A stretch of DNA of 64,000 bases from Alteriqipengyuania lutimaris. GTDB taxonomy: Bacteria; Pseudomonadota; Alphaproteobacteria; Sphingomonadales; Sphingomonadaceae. The position numbers and the translations under genes are program-made. The notes under the pieces were generated by a model. It worked only from the letters and a program-made list of their open reading frames with translations, was not told the DNA's origin and searched no databases. Location: NCBI RefSeq assembly GCF_003363135.1, contig NZ_QRBB01000001.1, positions 2,144,501 through 2,208,500 of the forward strand, in the 5' to 3' direction. Positions 42,079-52,839 of this stretch are shown here, piece after piece (within the stretch, counting starts at the first letter, position 1; every line of letters starts with the position of its first letter).

Positions 42079-42987
42079 TCAGTTCAGGCGGGTGACGCGA
42101 TAGCCGCGCGCCTCGAGCAGCGCGACCAGACCGTCCTCGCCCAGCATGTGCGCCGCACCGACCGCGATCAGCGGGCGTTCCCCTCGCCGCAGAAGCGGCT
42201 CGATTTTCGCCAGCCACTCGGCATTGCGCCGGGTCAGCAGCGCGGTGCGGATTTCGGGATCGGCGAGCATGCCTTCGTGGCTCAGCCGCTCCAGCCCCGC
42301 GACATCGCCGGCAAGATAGAGGTCGATCGGCCGCGCGAGCACGTCCGGATCGGACTGCGATTCCTCGACGATCGAGGACAGCATCGTGCGCTGGGCATTC
42401 TGCGACAGGCCATCGAAGGCCGCGAACTGCGCCTTCGCGCCTTCCAGCTCGATCACTTCGCGATCCGAGAATTCCTCGATCAGCGCGCGGTCCACGCCGT
42501 TCGCGGGGTCGGCCCGCGTCCTCACCGCCTGCGCGAGCATGAGCGCGGCGCCCCAGCTTTCGATGCGCGCGAAATCCCGCAGCGAATAGCTGCTGTCGTC
42601 GACCAGCTCGGTCAGCTGCGCGCGCTGATCCTGCGCCACGCGCGCAGTCAGCGGAGGCAGGCCGGCCGATGTGGCGAGCGGAAGGAACGCCGCCGCCATT
42701 GCATGGCCATCGTCGAGCTCGGCGATCTCCACCGCAAGAACATCGGCCTGCGCGACCACGTCATCGACCGCGCCCCCGCGCCACTTCACGTCGTCGGGCA
42801 GGGCGTGGATGGTGCCGAGCAGCCATCCTTCGACCTGCCCGGCATCGTCGCCCCCATCGACGCGGGCGACTTCCCACAAGAGCGGGTTGGCGGTTTCCGC
42901 GCCGCCATTCTCGCGCCCGTCCGGCTGGCCGCAGGCAGCGACCAGACAGGCTAGGAAGGCGAGAAGGGCGGGGCGCAACGACATCAT
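42079..42987 (-). CDS. TraB/GumN family protein, lipoprotein
   Basis: 302 residues from ATG 42987, five bases after the stop of the paralogous gene upstream (a second ATG follows at once, so 42984 is also possible). Signal peptide with lipobox (LVAAC). TraB/GumN motifs: WLLGTIHALPDD (GTIH), TRRNAEWL and VGAAHMLGEDGLVALLEARGY. Proteins of this family resemble TIKI-type metalloproteases, though enzymatic activity in bacteria is not established. The tandem neighbour carries the same motif set. Confidence 0.88.
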   Translation of the reverse strand: MMSLRPALLAFLACLVAACGQPDGRENGGAETANPLLWEVARVDGGDDAGQVEGWLLGTIHALPDDVKWRGGAVDDVVAQADVLAVEIAELDDGHAMAAAFLPLATSAGLPPLTARVAQDQRAQLTELVDDSSYSLRDFARIESWGAALMLAQAVRTRADPANGVDRALIEEFSDREVIELEGAKAQFAAFDGLSQNAQRTMLSSIVEESQSDPDVLARPIDLYLAGDVAGLERLSHEGMLADPEIRTALLTRRNAEWLAKIEPLLRRGERPLIAVGAAHMLGEDGLVALLEARGYRVTRLN

Positions 42988-42992
42988 TCGGC

Positions 42993-43934
42993 TCACTGGA
43001 CGCGGGTCATTTCTATACCGCGCTCGGCCAGCTTGTCCTGCAGTTTCTGGTTGCCGGCCATGTGCCCGGCACCCACCGCCATGAAGATCGTGCCCGGGCT
43101 GTCGAGCCGCTCGTCGATCCAGACGGCCCAGTTCGCGTTGCGGGCGTAGAGCATGCGCTCTGCCAGGACCGGATCGGCCTCCATCGCCTCGTTCATCAGC
43201 TCGCCCAGCTGCTCCACATCGCCTTCCGACCATTCGGCGACGATCTTCTGGAGGAAGGGGGTGATCTCATCGATCTGCTCGGCGGTCTGGATCAGGTAGT
43301 CCACCTGCGCATCCTGCGGCAGCTCGTCGAAGATCGCGAACTGCGACTCCACGGTTTCGAGCGCGTCGCGCCCCATGCGCTCGCCGATGGTGCGCTCGAG
43401 CACGGTCTCGGTGCCGTTTTTCTGGTCGAACCCGCCGAGGGCGTAGGCGGCGTTGCTAAGCTGGAGCGCCGCGAACCACGGATCGAGCTGGTCGAGAGCA
43501 TTGACCGGAATGCCGAGGTCGTTGAGCGTGGCTTCGTAGGTCGCACGCTCTTCGTCGTCCATCAGGCTGCGCACCGTGGTGCCTTCGGGCAGCATCGCGA
43601 TCTGCTGCACCAGCGCCGGTACTTCGGTCATCGCTTCGGGCGTCATGTCGATCTCGGTCACCAGCGTATCGCTCTCGTCGAGCGCCGTCTTGACCGGGCC
43701 GGTATACCATTCGACGTCGTCGGGCAGCACGTGGACGGTGCCGAAGACGTAGATCGTCGTGTCCTCGTCCGCGATCCGCCACAGGGCAGGCCCGCCCATC
43801 TCCATCGTCCCGGCAGGCACCTGCGTCGATGCGACCGGGGTGGGGGTGGCCTGCGTCTGGGCGCAGGCACCCGATCCGATGGCCAGCGCGACGGTGGCGA
43901 TACCGGTGAGAAGGGGTTTGGCTGAAATGGTCAT
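42993..43934 (-). CDS. TraB/GumN family protein
   Basis: 313 residues from ATG 43934 (MTISAKPLLTGIATVALAIG). Signal peptide ends near a Cys in SGACAQ, so it may be a lipoprotein. TraB/GumN motifs VFGTVHVLPDD, ARNANWAVWIDERL and VGAGHMAGNQKLQDKLAERG occur in the same order as in the next gene, with which it shares the WYTGPV/WRGGAV region. The two probably arose by tandem duplication. Not a conjugation protein despite the name. Confidence 0.88.
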   Translation of the reverse strand: MTISAKPLLTGIATVALAIGSGACAQTQATPTPVASTQVPAGTMEMGGPALWRIADEDTTIYVFGTVHVLPDDVEWYTGPVKTALDESDTLVTEIDMTPEAMTEVPALVQQIAMLPEGTTVRSLMDDEERATYEATLNDLGIPVNALDQLDPWFAALQLSNAAYALGGFDQKNGTETVLERTIGERMGRDALETVESQFAIFDELPQDAQVDYLIQTAEQIDEITPFLQKIVAEWSEGDVEQLGELMNEAMEADPVLAERMLYARNANWAVWIDERLDSPGTIFMAVGAGHMAGNQKLQDKLAERGIEMTRVQ

Positions 43935-43990
43935 ATCGGTGTCCTCTCGATTTGCTAACGAAAATGGGCGTTGAACATGGTTCGCAGTGG

Positions 43991-44416
43991 TCAGCGCAGC
44001 CCGAGCTTGCGCAGACCGTAAACGGCGCAGATGATGAAAATCATGACGGAGACGATAGCCAGCGCGCTGGGGAAGGGCACCAGGCCGATATTGGCGAGAA
44101 AGTACCAGATGCCGAATACGATCATGCCGCCATACACCCCGCAGAGATGCGCCCAGAGATTGTCCATCAGATCGAGCTCGTCGACGCGTTTGAAATAGTC
44201 TCGCGTGAACCATATCAGGCCGATCGCCAGGATGGCGCAGGCGAGCAGAGGCACCCAGACGGGTGCCTCGCCGTCCTCGTAAAGGCCTCCCATCACGCCG
44301 CCGGCCATTCCGGCGATCAGGCTGCCGAGCAAGGCCAGCGCCACGTAGCGGTAGAAGCGGTTGCGGCGCTTTTTCAGCCGTGCCTCTCCGGTCGGTTCGG
44401 GATCAGTCCTCGTCAT
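43991..44416 (-). CDS. Multi-pass membrane protein paired with XRE regulator
   Basis: 141 residues from ATG 44416. The charged N-terminus (GEARLKKRRNRFYRY) is followed by four membrane helices (VALALLGSLIAGMAGGVMGG, PLLACAILAIGLIWF, GVYGGMIVFGIWYFLA, SALAIVSVMIFIICAVYG). I recognise no catalytic motif. The start overlaps the end of the XRE regulator gene by 14 bases, so the two are co-translated. Small XRE regulators with a membrane partner of this kind are common, and their role is unclear. Confidence 0.75.
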   Translation of the reverse strand: MTRTDPEPTGEARLKKRRNRFYRYVALALLGSLIAGMAGGVMGGLYEDGEAPVWVPLLACAILAIGLIWFTRDYFKRVDELDLMDNLWAHLCGVYGGMIVFGIWYFLANIGLVPFPSALAIVSVMIFIICAVYGLRKLGLR

Positions 44417-44597
44417 GGAAAATCTCCTCAATCGTCGCCTCGAAAAGGCGCGAAATCTTGAATGCGAGGCCGAGCGAGGGATCGTGCTTGCCCGTCTCGA
44501 TCGCGTTGACCGCCTGGCGCGAGACATCGAGCCGTCCGGCCAGTTCGGCCTGGCTCCAGTCGCGTTCGGCGCGCATGACTTTGAGGCGGTTTTTCAT
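44403..44597 (-). CDS. Small XRE-family transcriptional regulator
   Basis: 64 residues from ATG 44597; longer in-frame readings run through a spacer with no start signal. It is essentially only a helix-turn-helix domain (MRAERDWSQAELAGRLDVSRQAVNAIETGKHDPSL) with a short acidic end (EEIFHDED). This SinR/YozG-like type of short regulator usually controls its own operon. It overlaps the membrane gene that follows by 14 bases. Confidence 0.88.
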   Translation of the reverse strand: MKNRLKVMRAERDWSQAELAGRLDVSRQAVNAIETGKHDPSLGLAFKISRLFEATIEEIFHDED

Positions 44598-44691
44598 ACG
44601 ACCCCGCTCCGCGCTTCGAAGCTGAAGGGGGGCGAATGGGACTGTCCCGGCGCCCGAAAACCTGGCACCTCTATCAGGGTGGTTGCCTCGG

Positions 44692-45162
44692 TCATTCCCT
44701 GTCACCTCCCAAGGCAAACCTGTCGCGCAGCATCGCGGAGGCGAAGCCGGCATAGAAGGCGAGGGAAACGATCATGGCGAGCAGGGTCGCGTCATTGGCA
44801 TACCCGGCGGCGTTCATGGGCATACGGTCGGGCGCGCCACCGGCGGACACACGATATCCGGCCACGTAGGCGAGGTCGGAGACGCTCAATATGAAGAGAA
44901 CCGAGAGATAGATCGCGACGAGCACGATGCTCCAGCGCATGCCGACATGGCACTGGCTGCGAAAATAGTCGTCCGACCCATACGAAAATCCCGCATTGAT
45001 CAGTCCGGCGACGATCACGCCATAGCCGATCGCCATCCAGTGAAGGTCGGGAAGAAAGACGTATTGGACCAGGCAGATAATCGTCGCGACCAGGCCTAGC
45101 CACATGACGACGAACTGCAGGTTCCGGCCCTCGGGTGTGAGGGCGTGGGGATCATAAGGCAT
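44692..45162 (-). CDS. Four-span membrane protein, hypothetical
   Basis: 156 residues with four hydrophobic segments (about 17-37, 42-58, 75-95 and 125-147). A soluble loop between the second and third spans contains GSDDYFRSQCHVGMRW. The C-terminus is basic (LRDRFALGGDRE). I recognise no family or motif. It is separated from the XRE regulator by 94 bases and from the 38-aa gene by 136 bases on the same strand. Function unknown. Confidence 0.7.
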   Translation of the reverse strand: MPYDPHALTPEGRNLQFVVMWLGLVATIICLVQYVFLPDLHWMAIGYGVIVAGLINAGFSYGSDDYFRSQCHVGMRWSIVLVAIYLSVLFILSVSDLAYVAGYRVSAGGAPDRMPMNAAGYANDATLLAMIVSLAFYAGFASAMLRDRFALGGDRE

Positions 45163-45298
45163 CAGCGACTATCCCTATATGAAGCCAGTCCGCTCGCGGT
45201 CGGCCAGCTGCGGCAGGTCGAGGTGCGCGGCCGTTTCGGTCCGGGTCCGATCGTGCATGGGCACGCGAAACGGCGCGAATATGCGTCACCATCGCCGC

Positions 45299-45415
45299 TC
45301 AGTAGCTGTGGTTGAGCAGCATCAGGACGATCCACGCCGACATCAGCGCGATGTAGATGGCATTGCTCTTGCGGCTGCGAGGGCTGGAAGAAGCGGATTT
45401 GGAAAGATGGGTCAT
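45299..45415 (-). CDS. 38-residue membrane peptide
   Basis: A short gene starting at ATG 45415 with a strong ribosome binding site (AAGGAGA) 8 bases upstream. The Ser/Arg/Lys-rich N-terminal half (MTHLSKSASSSPRSRKSN) is followed by one membrane segment (AIYIALMSAWIVLMLLNHSY). The strong Shine-Dalgarno and the amphipathic-to-hydrophobic layout make it a credible small protein despite its length. Single-span membrane microproteins of this type often regulate a larger membrane partner. It lies 48 bases downstream of the next membrane gene. Confidence 0.7.
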   Translation of the reverse strand: MTHLSKSASSSPRSRKSNAIYIALMSAWIVLMLLNHSY

Positions 45416-45463
45416 GATGTTCGTCTCCTTTGACGAAGAGGTCGGAAAATGGGCGATCGTAGC

Positions 45464-45850
45464 TCAAAAACCGCGGAAACGCTTGATGAAATAGCCGAGG
45501 AGAAACGCGCCGAGCACGATGGTGCTCGCAAGTTCGGCAGGGAAACTCGCCGCCTCTCCATTGCCGGTCCAGCCGCTGTAGAAACCGACCGCGAAAGGCG
45601 CGAAAACGAGGTAGGCAACGCCGAGGAGGAAGGCCGTATTTGCGCCGGCGGCCCAGAGCGAGGCGACATATTCGTCCGCTTTTCGGGTCGCGAACATGAC
45701 GATGATCGCCGGCAGCATGACCAAGAGCCCCACGAACGCAAAGGGCTCCGGTGCACCCAGGAGATCCGTCGCCACCCAGGCTGCAAAACCCAGCAGCGCC
45801 AGCCAGCTGGCGACCGTATGCCGCCGGACGAGGGTACTCTTGTCGGCCAT
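45464..45850 (-). CDS. Membrane protein, hypothetical
   Basis: 128 residues from ATG 45850, one base after the 42-aa gene (the stop and start share a base as TGATG). Four hydrophobic segments (about 14-31, 37-53, 66-86 and 104-119). The basic C-terminus (LGYFIKRFRGF) is typical of membrane-topology signals. No catalytic motif is visible. The coupling to the 42-aa peptide suggests a two-protein membrane unit. Confidence 0.72.
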   Translation of the reverse strand: MADKSTLVRRHTVASWLALLGFAAWVATDLLGAPEPFAFVGLLVMLPAIIVMFATRKADEYVASLWAAGANTAFLLGVAYLVFAPFAVGFYSGWTGNGEAASFPAELASTIVLGAFLLGYFIKRFRGF

Positions 45851-45978
45851 CAGAAGGGGGCCGCGAGTAACAGCTTGGCGGCGATATTGCCCACGCCGTA
45901 GCCGGCGAGGAAGATCGTCGCGAGGGCGAGCGCGGCCCTGCCCAACGGCGGTTTCCTGAGGTCGAATTCGATTTGCAT
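45850..45978 (-). CDS. 42-residue membrane peptide
   Basis: Starts at ATG 45978 with GGAGA upstream. Hydrophilic residues (MQIEFDLRKPPLGRAA) precede one membrane helix (LALATIFLAGYGVGNIAAKLLLAA). The stop overlaps the next gene's ATG by one base, so translation of the two is coupled. It is too short for domain assignment, but the start signals and the coupling support it as a real gene. Confidence 0.7.
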   Translation of the reverse strand: MQIEFDLRKPPLGRAALALATIFLAGYGVGNIAAKLLLAAPF

Positions 45979-46064
45979 GTTGTTGTCTCCGGCATGTAAA
46001 GTCGAGGAACGGTCGGGCGAGCCTTGTTGGGGCAGGGCCTGCCCGACCACCACATCCTCGCTCC

Positions 46065-46388
46065 TTACGCCTCGGGATCGAGAGCAATCGTCGCGAGGCG
46101 GGTTTCACGGGCGTCGGCGATCGCGAGTTCCGCCTGCTGCGCGGCCTTGCCGGCGACCTGCGCGCGGCATTCGGCTTCGATGTGCTGAGCGGTCACGCCC
46201 CTAGTGCCGGTAGCGCACACCTTGCGGACGGCACGATCGATGCGGGTGTCCAGCACCGCGCGGTCGGCGGCCTGCGACAGGTCGAGATCGGCGACCGAGA
46301 TATCGACCGAACGGTCGGCGGCGACGGCCGCAGTGGGGAGGGCGATTGCGGCGAGAGCGGCGGCGAGGATTACGTTACGGGTGTTCAT
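46065..46388 (-). CDS. UrcA family protein
   Basis: 107 residues from ATG 46388 (MNTRNVILAAALAAIALPTAAVAAD), a secreted protein by its signal peptide. The UrcA family is found in sphingomonads and caulobacters. Typical is the core SVDISVADLDLSQAADRAVLDTRIDRAVRKVC with paired cysteines (VCATGT and AECRAQVAG), probably in a disulphide. Function unknown, periplasmic. It is divergent from glyQ across a 197-base spacer. Confidence 0.88.
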   Translation of the reverse strand: MNTRNVILAAALAAIALPTAAVAADRSVDISVADLDLSQAADRAVLDTRIDRAVRKVCATGTRGVTAQHIEAECRAQVAGKAAQQAELAIADARETRLATIALDPEA

Positions 46389-46585
46389 GTCATTCACTCC
46401 ATTCTTGGATATTGGGTCCAGATGTCGTTTCAACCTGTCGTTGTGTCAGGTTGTGCTGACTTTATGTCGCGATTCGCTGTCCATGTCAACAACTCCTGAC
46501 AAAATGTTTTGCAGACCTGTCTTTTTGGCAGAAATGCGCGCCCCCGTTGACGCTGCGCACGCCCTTCGCCATTGCCCTTCGCCTG

Positions 46586-47485
46586 ATGGAACGCGACCCG
46601 ACGAACAGTTTTCAGGACATGATTCTCGCCCTGCACGATTTCTGGGCAGGGCAGGGATGCGTGATTCTGCAACCCTACGACATGCGGATGGGGGCGGGCA
46701 CGTTCCACACCGCGACCACCTTGCGCGCGCTGGGGCCGGAACCGTGGAATGCCGCCTTCGTGCAGCCCTGCCGCCGACCCACGGATGGCCGCTACGGCGA
46801 GAACCCGAACCGGCTGCAGCACTATTACCAGTACCAGGTCATCCTGAAGCCGAGCCCGGCCGACATCCAGGATCTCTATCTGGAATCGCTGCGGGTGATC
46901 GGGATCGATCCGCTCAAGCACGATATCCGCTTCGTGGAAGACGACTGGGAATCGCCCACGCTGGGCGCCTGGGGGCTCGGCTGGGAAGTCTGGTGCGACG
47001 GGATGGAAGTCACCCAGTTCACCTATTTCCAGCAGATGGGCGGGTTCGACTGCAAGCCGGTCGCGGGCGAGCTGACCTACGGGCTCGAACGCCTCGCAAT
47101 GTACATCCAGGGCGTCGATAACGTGTACGACCTTTCCTTCAACGGGCAGGGGACGAGCTACGGCGACGTGTTTCTCGAAAACGAGAAGCAGATGTCGAAG
47201 TGGAATTTCGAGGTCGCCGAGACCGACGCGCTGTTCGACCTTTTCGCCAAGGCTGAGAAGGAGTGCGAGAACGCGCTCGCCAACAATGTCCCCATCGCCG
47301 CCTACGAGCAGGCGGTGGAAGCGAGCCACATCTTCAACCTGCTGCAGGCGCGCGGCGTGATTTCGGTGCAGGAGCGCGCGAGCTACATGGGCCGCGTCCG
47401 CGACCTCGCGCGCGGCTCCTGCGAGAAATACGCCGAGCTGAAAGCGCCCGAATGGGCCGAGAAATACCCGGAGTGGTCGCTGTGA
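46586..47485 (+). CDS. glyQ: Glycyl-tRNA synthetase alpha subunit
   Basis: Catalytic subunit of the alpha2beta2 glycyl-tRNA synthetase. 299 residues from ATG 46586 ([20 protein letters not shown]), the family's usual N-terminus; an in-frame TTG at 46547 would add 13 residues. Class II motifs: [42 protein letters not shown] and [22 protein letters not shown]. glyS follows after a 118-base spacer holding a palindromic repeat. No strong Shine-Dalgarno is seen. Confidence 0.96.
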   Translation: MERDPTNSFQDMILALHDFWAGQGCVILQPYDMRMGAGTFHTATTLRALGPEPWNAAFVQPCRRPTDGRYGENPNRLQHYYQYQVILKPSPADIQDLYLESLRVIGIDPLKHDIRFVEDDWESPTLGAWGLGWEVWCDGMEVTQFTYFQQMGGFDCKPVAGELTYGLERLAMYIQGVDNVYDLSFNGQGTSYGDVFLENEKQMSKWNFEVAETDALFDLFAKAEKECENALANNVPIAAYEQAVEASHIFNLLQARGVISVQERASYMGRVRDLARGSCEKYAELKAPEWAEKYPEWSL

Positions 47486-47501
47486 GATCCATTCCCAATC
47501 C

Positions 47502-47589
47502 CGTCACCCCCGCGCAGGCGGGGGTCCAGATGACCCATGAAGCGCGCGCCACAGCGCTCGGTTGGGCCCCTGCCTGCGCAGGGGCGACG
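47502..47589. repeat. Palindromic repeat between glyQ and glyS
   Basis: An imperfect inverted repeat with arms of about 27 bases: CGTCACCCCCGCGCAGGCGG at the left and, reversed, CGTCGCCCCTGCGCAGGCAG at the right. It is the widely dispersed type found in proteobacterial intergenic regions. The glyS ribosome binding site GGGAGG lies immediately downstream. Confidence 0.78.
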
Positions 47590-47603
47590 AAGGGAGGTCG
47601 GGC

Positions 47604-50006
47604 ATGACCGATTTCCTCCTCGAACTGCGCTCCGAAGAAATCCCCGCTCGAATGCAGGCGGGGGCGCGCGCCGAACTGGAAAAGCTGTTCCGCCGCGAAA
47701 TGGACGCGGCGGGCGTCGCGATGGACGAGGTCACCGTCTGGTCGACCCCGCGCCGCCTCGCGCTGATCGCGCGCGGGCTGCCGACCGAGACGCAGGCCGT
47801 CAGCGAGGAAGCCAAGGGGCCTCCTGTGGGCGCGCCCGATCAGGCGGTCGACGGCTTCTGCCGCAAGAACAATGTCACGCGCGACCAGCTGGAAGTGCGC
47901 GAAGTGAAGGGCCGCGAGACGTACTTCGCGGTGATCGACACGCCGGGCAGGGCGGTGCGCGATGTGCTGGCCGAGGCAATCCCGGCCATCATCCGCGATT
48001 TCGCCTGGCCCAAGTCGATGCGCTGGGGCGCGGCATCGATCTCGACCGAGAGCATGCGCTGGGTGCGACCTCTGTCCGGCATCGTCGCGCTGCTGGGCGA
48101 CGAGGTGGTCGAGTGCGAGGTGCATGGCGTTACCTCGGGCGCGGTCACGCTGGGGCACCGGTTCCACGACTCGGGCGACATCACCATCGGCGATGCGGAC
48201 GACTACGCGGTCAAGCTGCGCGCCGCGCATGTGATCGTCGATCACGAGGAACGCGCCGCTTTGATCCGCACAGGCGCCGCGCAGGTTTCGACCGAAGCGG
48301 GGCTGAGCCTGGTCGAGGACGAGGGGCTGGTGGTCGAGAATGCGGGCCTCACCGAATGGCCGATCCCGCTGCTCGGCCGGTTCGAGGAGGATTTCCTCAC
48401 CGTCCCGCCTGAGACGATCCAGCTCACCGCGCGGGTCAACCAGAAGTATTTCGTGTGCGAGGACGCGCAAGGCACGCTCGCCAACGCCTTCATCTGCACC
48501 GCCAATATCGAGGCGGCGGACGGCGGCGCGGCCATCGTCGACGGCAACCGCAAGGTGCTCGCCGCGCGGCTGTCCGACGCGCGCTTCTTCTGGGAGGTCG
48601 ACCAGAAGAAAACCCTCGCGCAGCATGCCGAGGGACTGGCGCGCATCACTTTCCACGAGAAGCTCGGCACCGTCGCCGACAAGGTCGAGCGGGTCGCCAA
48701 GCTGGCTCGCTGGCTGGTGGAAGAAGGGATTGTTCAGCCCACTTCCGCTCGTCCTGAGCCTGTCGAAGGGCGAGGGGGCGAAACCGTCCGCACTTCGACA
48801 AGCTCAGCACGAACGGTTTCGGAACTGGCCGACATGGCCGAACAGGCCGCGCGGCTGTGCAAGGCCGATCTCGTCACCGAGATGGTCGGCGAATTCCCCG
48901 AGCTGCAGGGGCTGATGGGCGGCTACTACGCCCGCGCCGAGGGCCTGCCCGATGCCGTCGCCGACGCGATCCGCGATCACTACAAGCCGGTCGGGCAGGG
49001 CGACGAGGTGCCGACTGCTCCGGTGACGGTGGCGGTGAGTCTGGCGGACAAGCTGGATACGATCGTAGGCTTCTTTTACGAGATGATGCCTCCGTCTGGC
49101 TCCAAAGATCCATTTGCGCTACGTCGAGCAGCGCTGGGTCTTATAGCGATAATCGAAACCAACCGACTAAGGTTCGATCTTTCGCAGCCAATTGTTCTAG
49201 CCATGGCATATCTTGGCAGGTTGATTGGGCGCGAATTGGCCAAGCCCGTAAATGAATTAGTGGCAGCACTTGAGGAAGTTGGCTTGAGCGATCAAGAACA
49301 TCTAATCTCTTCTGCTCGTGAACGTGTTCTAGCCACCGCCCTATCAGACGAAGCTAAGCAACGGATCGTACTTGAGAGAGTAAGACCCACACTCTCAGCA
49401 GTCCTCGACTTCTTCGCCGATCGCCTCAAGGTCCAGCAGCGCGAGGCAGGCGTCCGTCACGACCTGATCGACGCGGTGTTCGCGCTCGGTGGCGAGGACG
49501 ATCTCGTCCGCCTGCTCGCCCGCGTCCATGCGCTCCAGAGCTTCATGGATACAGAGGACGGTCGGAACCTCCTCGCGGGGTACAAGCGCGCGGCGAATAT
49601 CCTCAAGAAGGAAGACTGGCAGGGCGTCGACGATGCCCCCCATACCGGCGAGGAAGACCCGCTCGTGCTGGTCGACGATCCGGACATGAAGGAAATCGTC
49701 GCCGCGCAGCTCGAAGAGGGCCGCAAGAGCGCGAATTCGCTGTCCTACACGCCCGAACCGGCCGAAAAGGACCTGATCGATGCGCTCGACGTGGCGGGCC
49801 CCAAGGCCACCACCGCCATCGAAGGCGAAGACTTCGAAGGCGCGATGGCCGCGCTTGCCAGCTTGCGTGCGCCGATCGACGCGTTCTTTCACAGTGTGAC
49901 GGTGAATGACGAAGACGCCGCCAAGCGCTCCGCGCGCCTCGGCCTGCTTGCCCGCTTCCGTGACGCAGTGCACAATGTCGCGGATTTCTCGAAGATCGAG
50001 GGTTAG
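47604..50006 (+). CDS. glyS: Glycyl-tRNA synthetase beta subunit
   Basis: 800 residues from ATG 47604, preceded by GGGAGG; the family is usually about 690-720, so roughly 80-110 extra residues are present. It starts MTDFLLELRSEEIPARM, and the tRNA-binding/HD-like parts contain DARFFWEVDQKKTLAQ and LCKADLVTEMVGEFPELQG. The C-terminus has an anticodon-binding region ending FRDAVHNVADFSKIEG. About 24 residues (381-404) are encoded by a palindromic repeat. Residues about 495-597 are encoded by an AT-rich patch. The reading frame is intact throughout. Confidence 0.96.
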   Translation: MTDFLLELRSEEIPARMQAGARAELEKLFRREMDAAGVAMDEVTVWSTPRRLALIARGLPTETQAVSEEAKGPPVGAPDQAVDGFCRKNNVTRDQLEVREVKGRETYFAVIDTPGRAVRDVLAEAIPAIIRDFAWPKSMRWGAASISTESMRWVRPLSGIVALLGDEVVECEVHGVTSGAVTLGHRFHDSGDITIGDADDYAVKLRAAHVIVDHEERAALIRTGAAQVSTEAGLSLVEDEGLVVENAGLTEWPIPLLGRFEEDFLTVPPETIQLTARVNQKYFVCEDAQGTLANAFICTANIEAADGGAAIVDGNRKVLAARLSDARFFWEVDQKKTLAQHAEGLARITFHEKLGTVADKVERVAKLARWLVEEGIVQPTSARPEPVEGRGGETVRTSTSSARTVSELADMAEQAARLCKADLVTEMVGEFPELQGLMGGYYARAEGLPDAVADAIRDHYKPVGQGDEVPTAPVTVAVSLADKLDTIVGFFYEMMPPSGSKDPFALRRAALGLIAIIETNRLRFDLSQPIVLAMAYLGRLIGRELAKPVNELVAALEEVGLSDQEHLISSARERVLATALSDEAKQRIVLERVRPTLSAVLDFFADRLKVQQREAGVRHDLIDAVFALGGEDDLVRLLARVHALQSFMDTEDGRNLLAGYKRAANILKKEDWQGVDDAPHTGEEDPLVLVDDPDMKEIVAAQLEEGRKSANSLSYTPEPAEKDLIDALDVAGPKATTAIEGEDFEGAMAALASLRAPIDAFFHSVTVNDEDAAKRSARLGLLARFRDAVHNVADFSKIEG
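48746..48817. repeat. Palindromic repeat inserted in frame in glyS
   Basis: A 72-base inverted repeat: the left arm CCGCTCGTCCTGAGCCTGTC continues to 48773, and the right arm (48788-48816) reads, reversed, CCGTTCGTGCTGAGCTTGTC. The arms agree at about 23 of 27 positions. Its length is a multiple of three and it is translated as SARPEPVEGRGGETVRTSTS with flanking residues, so glyS stays open. The same element is known from sphingomonad genomes. Confidence 0.88.
49085..49395 (+). other. AT-rich patch within glyS
   Basis: A stretch of about 310 bases with visibly lower GC and more A/T-ending codons (CTA, TTA, AGA, ATA) than the gene on either side, with abrupt edges. The reading frame is preserved and the protein still looks like GlyS. 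It is best explained by recombination with a lower-GC homologue. Confidence 0.6.
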
Positions 50007-50036
50007 GGAATAAAAAAGAGTGAAAAAGACGCGATC

Positions 50037-50111
50037 TGTCACCCTGAGGCCGGATTGTCGTTTGAACACAAGGCTTTGCTCAGGGTGACACTTGGGTGAC
50101 ACGTGTCACCC
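50037..50111. repeat. Inverted repeat and 18-base palindrome upstream of ppdK
   Basis: TGTCACCCTGAG (50037-50048) is inverted at 50079-50090 (CTCAGGGTGACA), loop 30 bases. Next comes a perfect 18-base palindrome GGGTGACACGTGTCACCC (50094-50111). Repeated GTGACA/TGTCAC half-sites run through the region. This could be a repeat element, a transcription-factor site or a structured leader of ppdK. Confidence 0.6.
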
Positions 50112-50169
50112 CCGTAACCATGAAGTGTCAGCATAAGCAGCAGTGATCGACAAGGAATAGCGCATCGGC

Positions 50170-52835
<2,666 letters not shown>

Positions 52836-52839
<4 letters not shown>

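Noticed and set aside
42079..43934. TraB name suggesting a conjugative element
   Set aside because: The proteins have TraB/GumN envelope motifs, not conjugation machinery, and no transfer genes are nearby.
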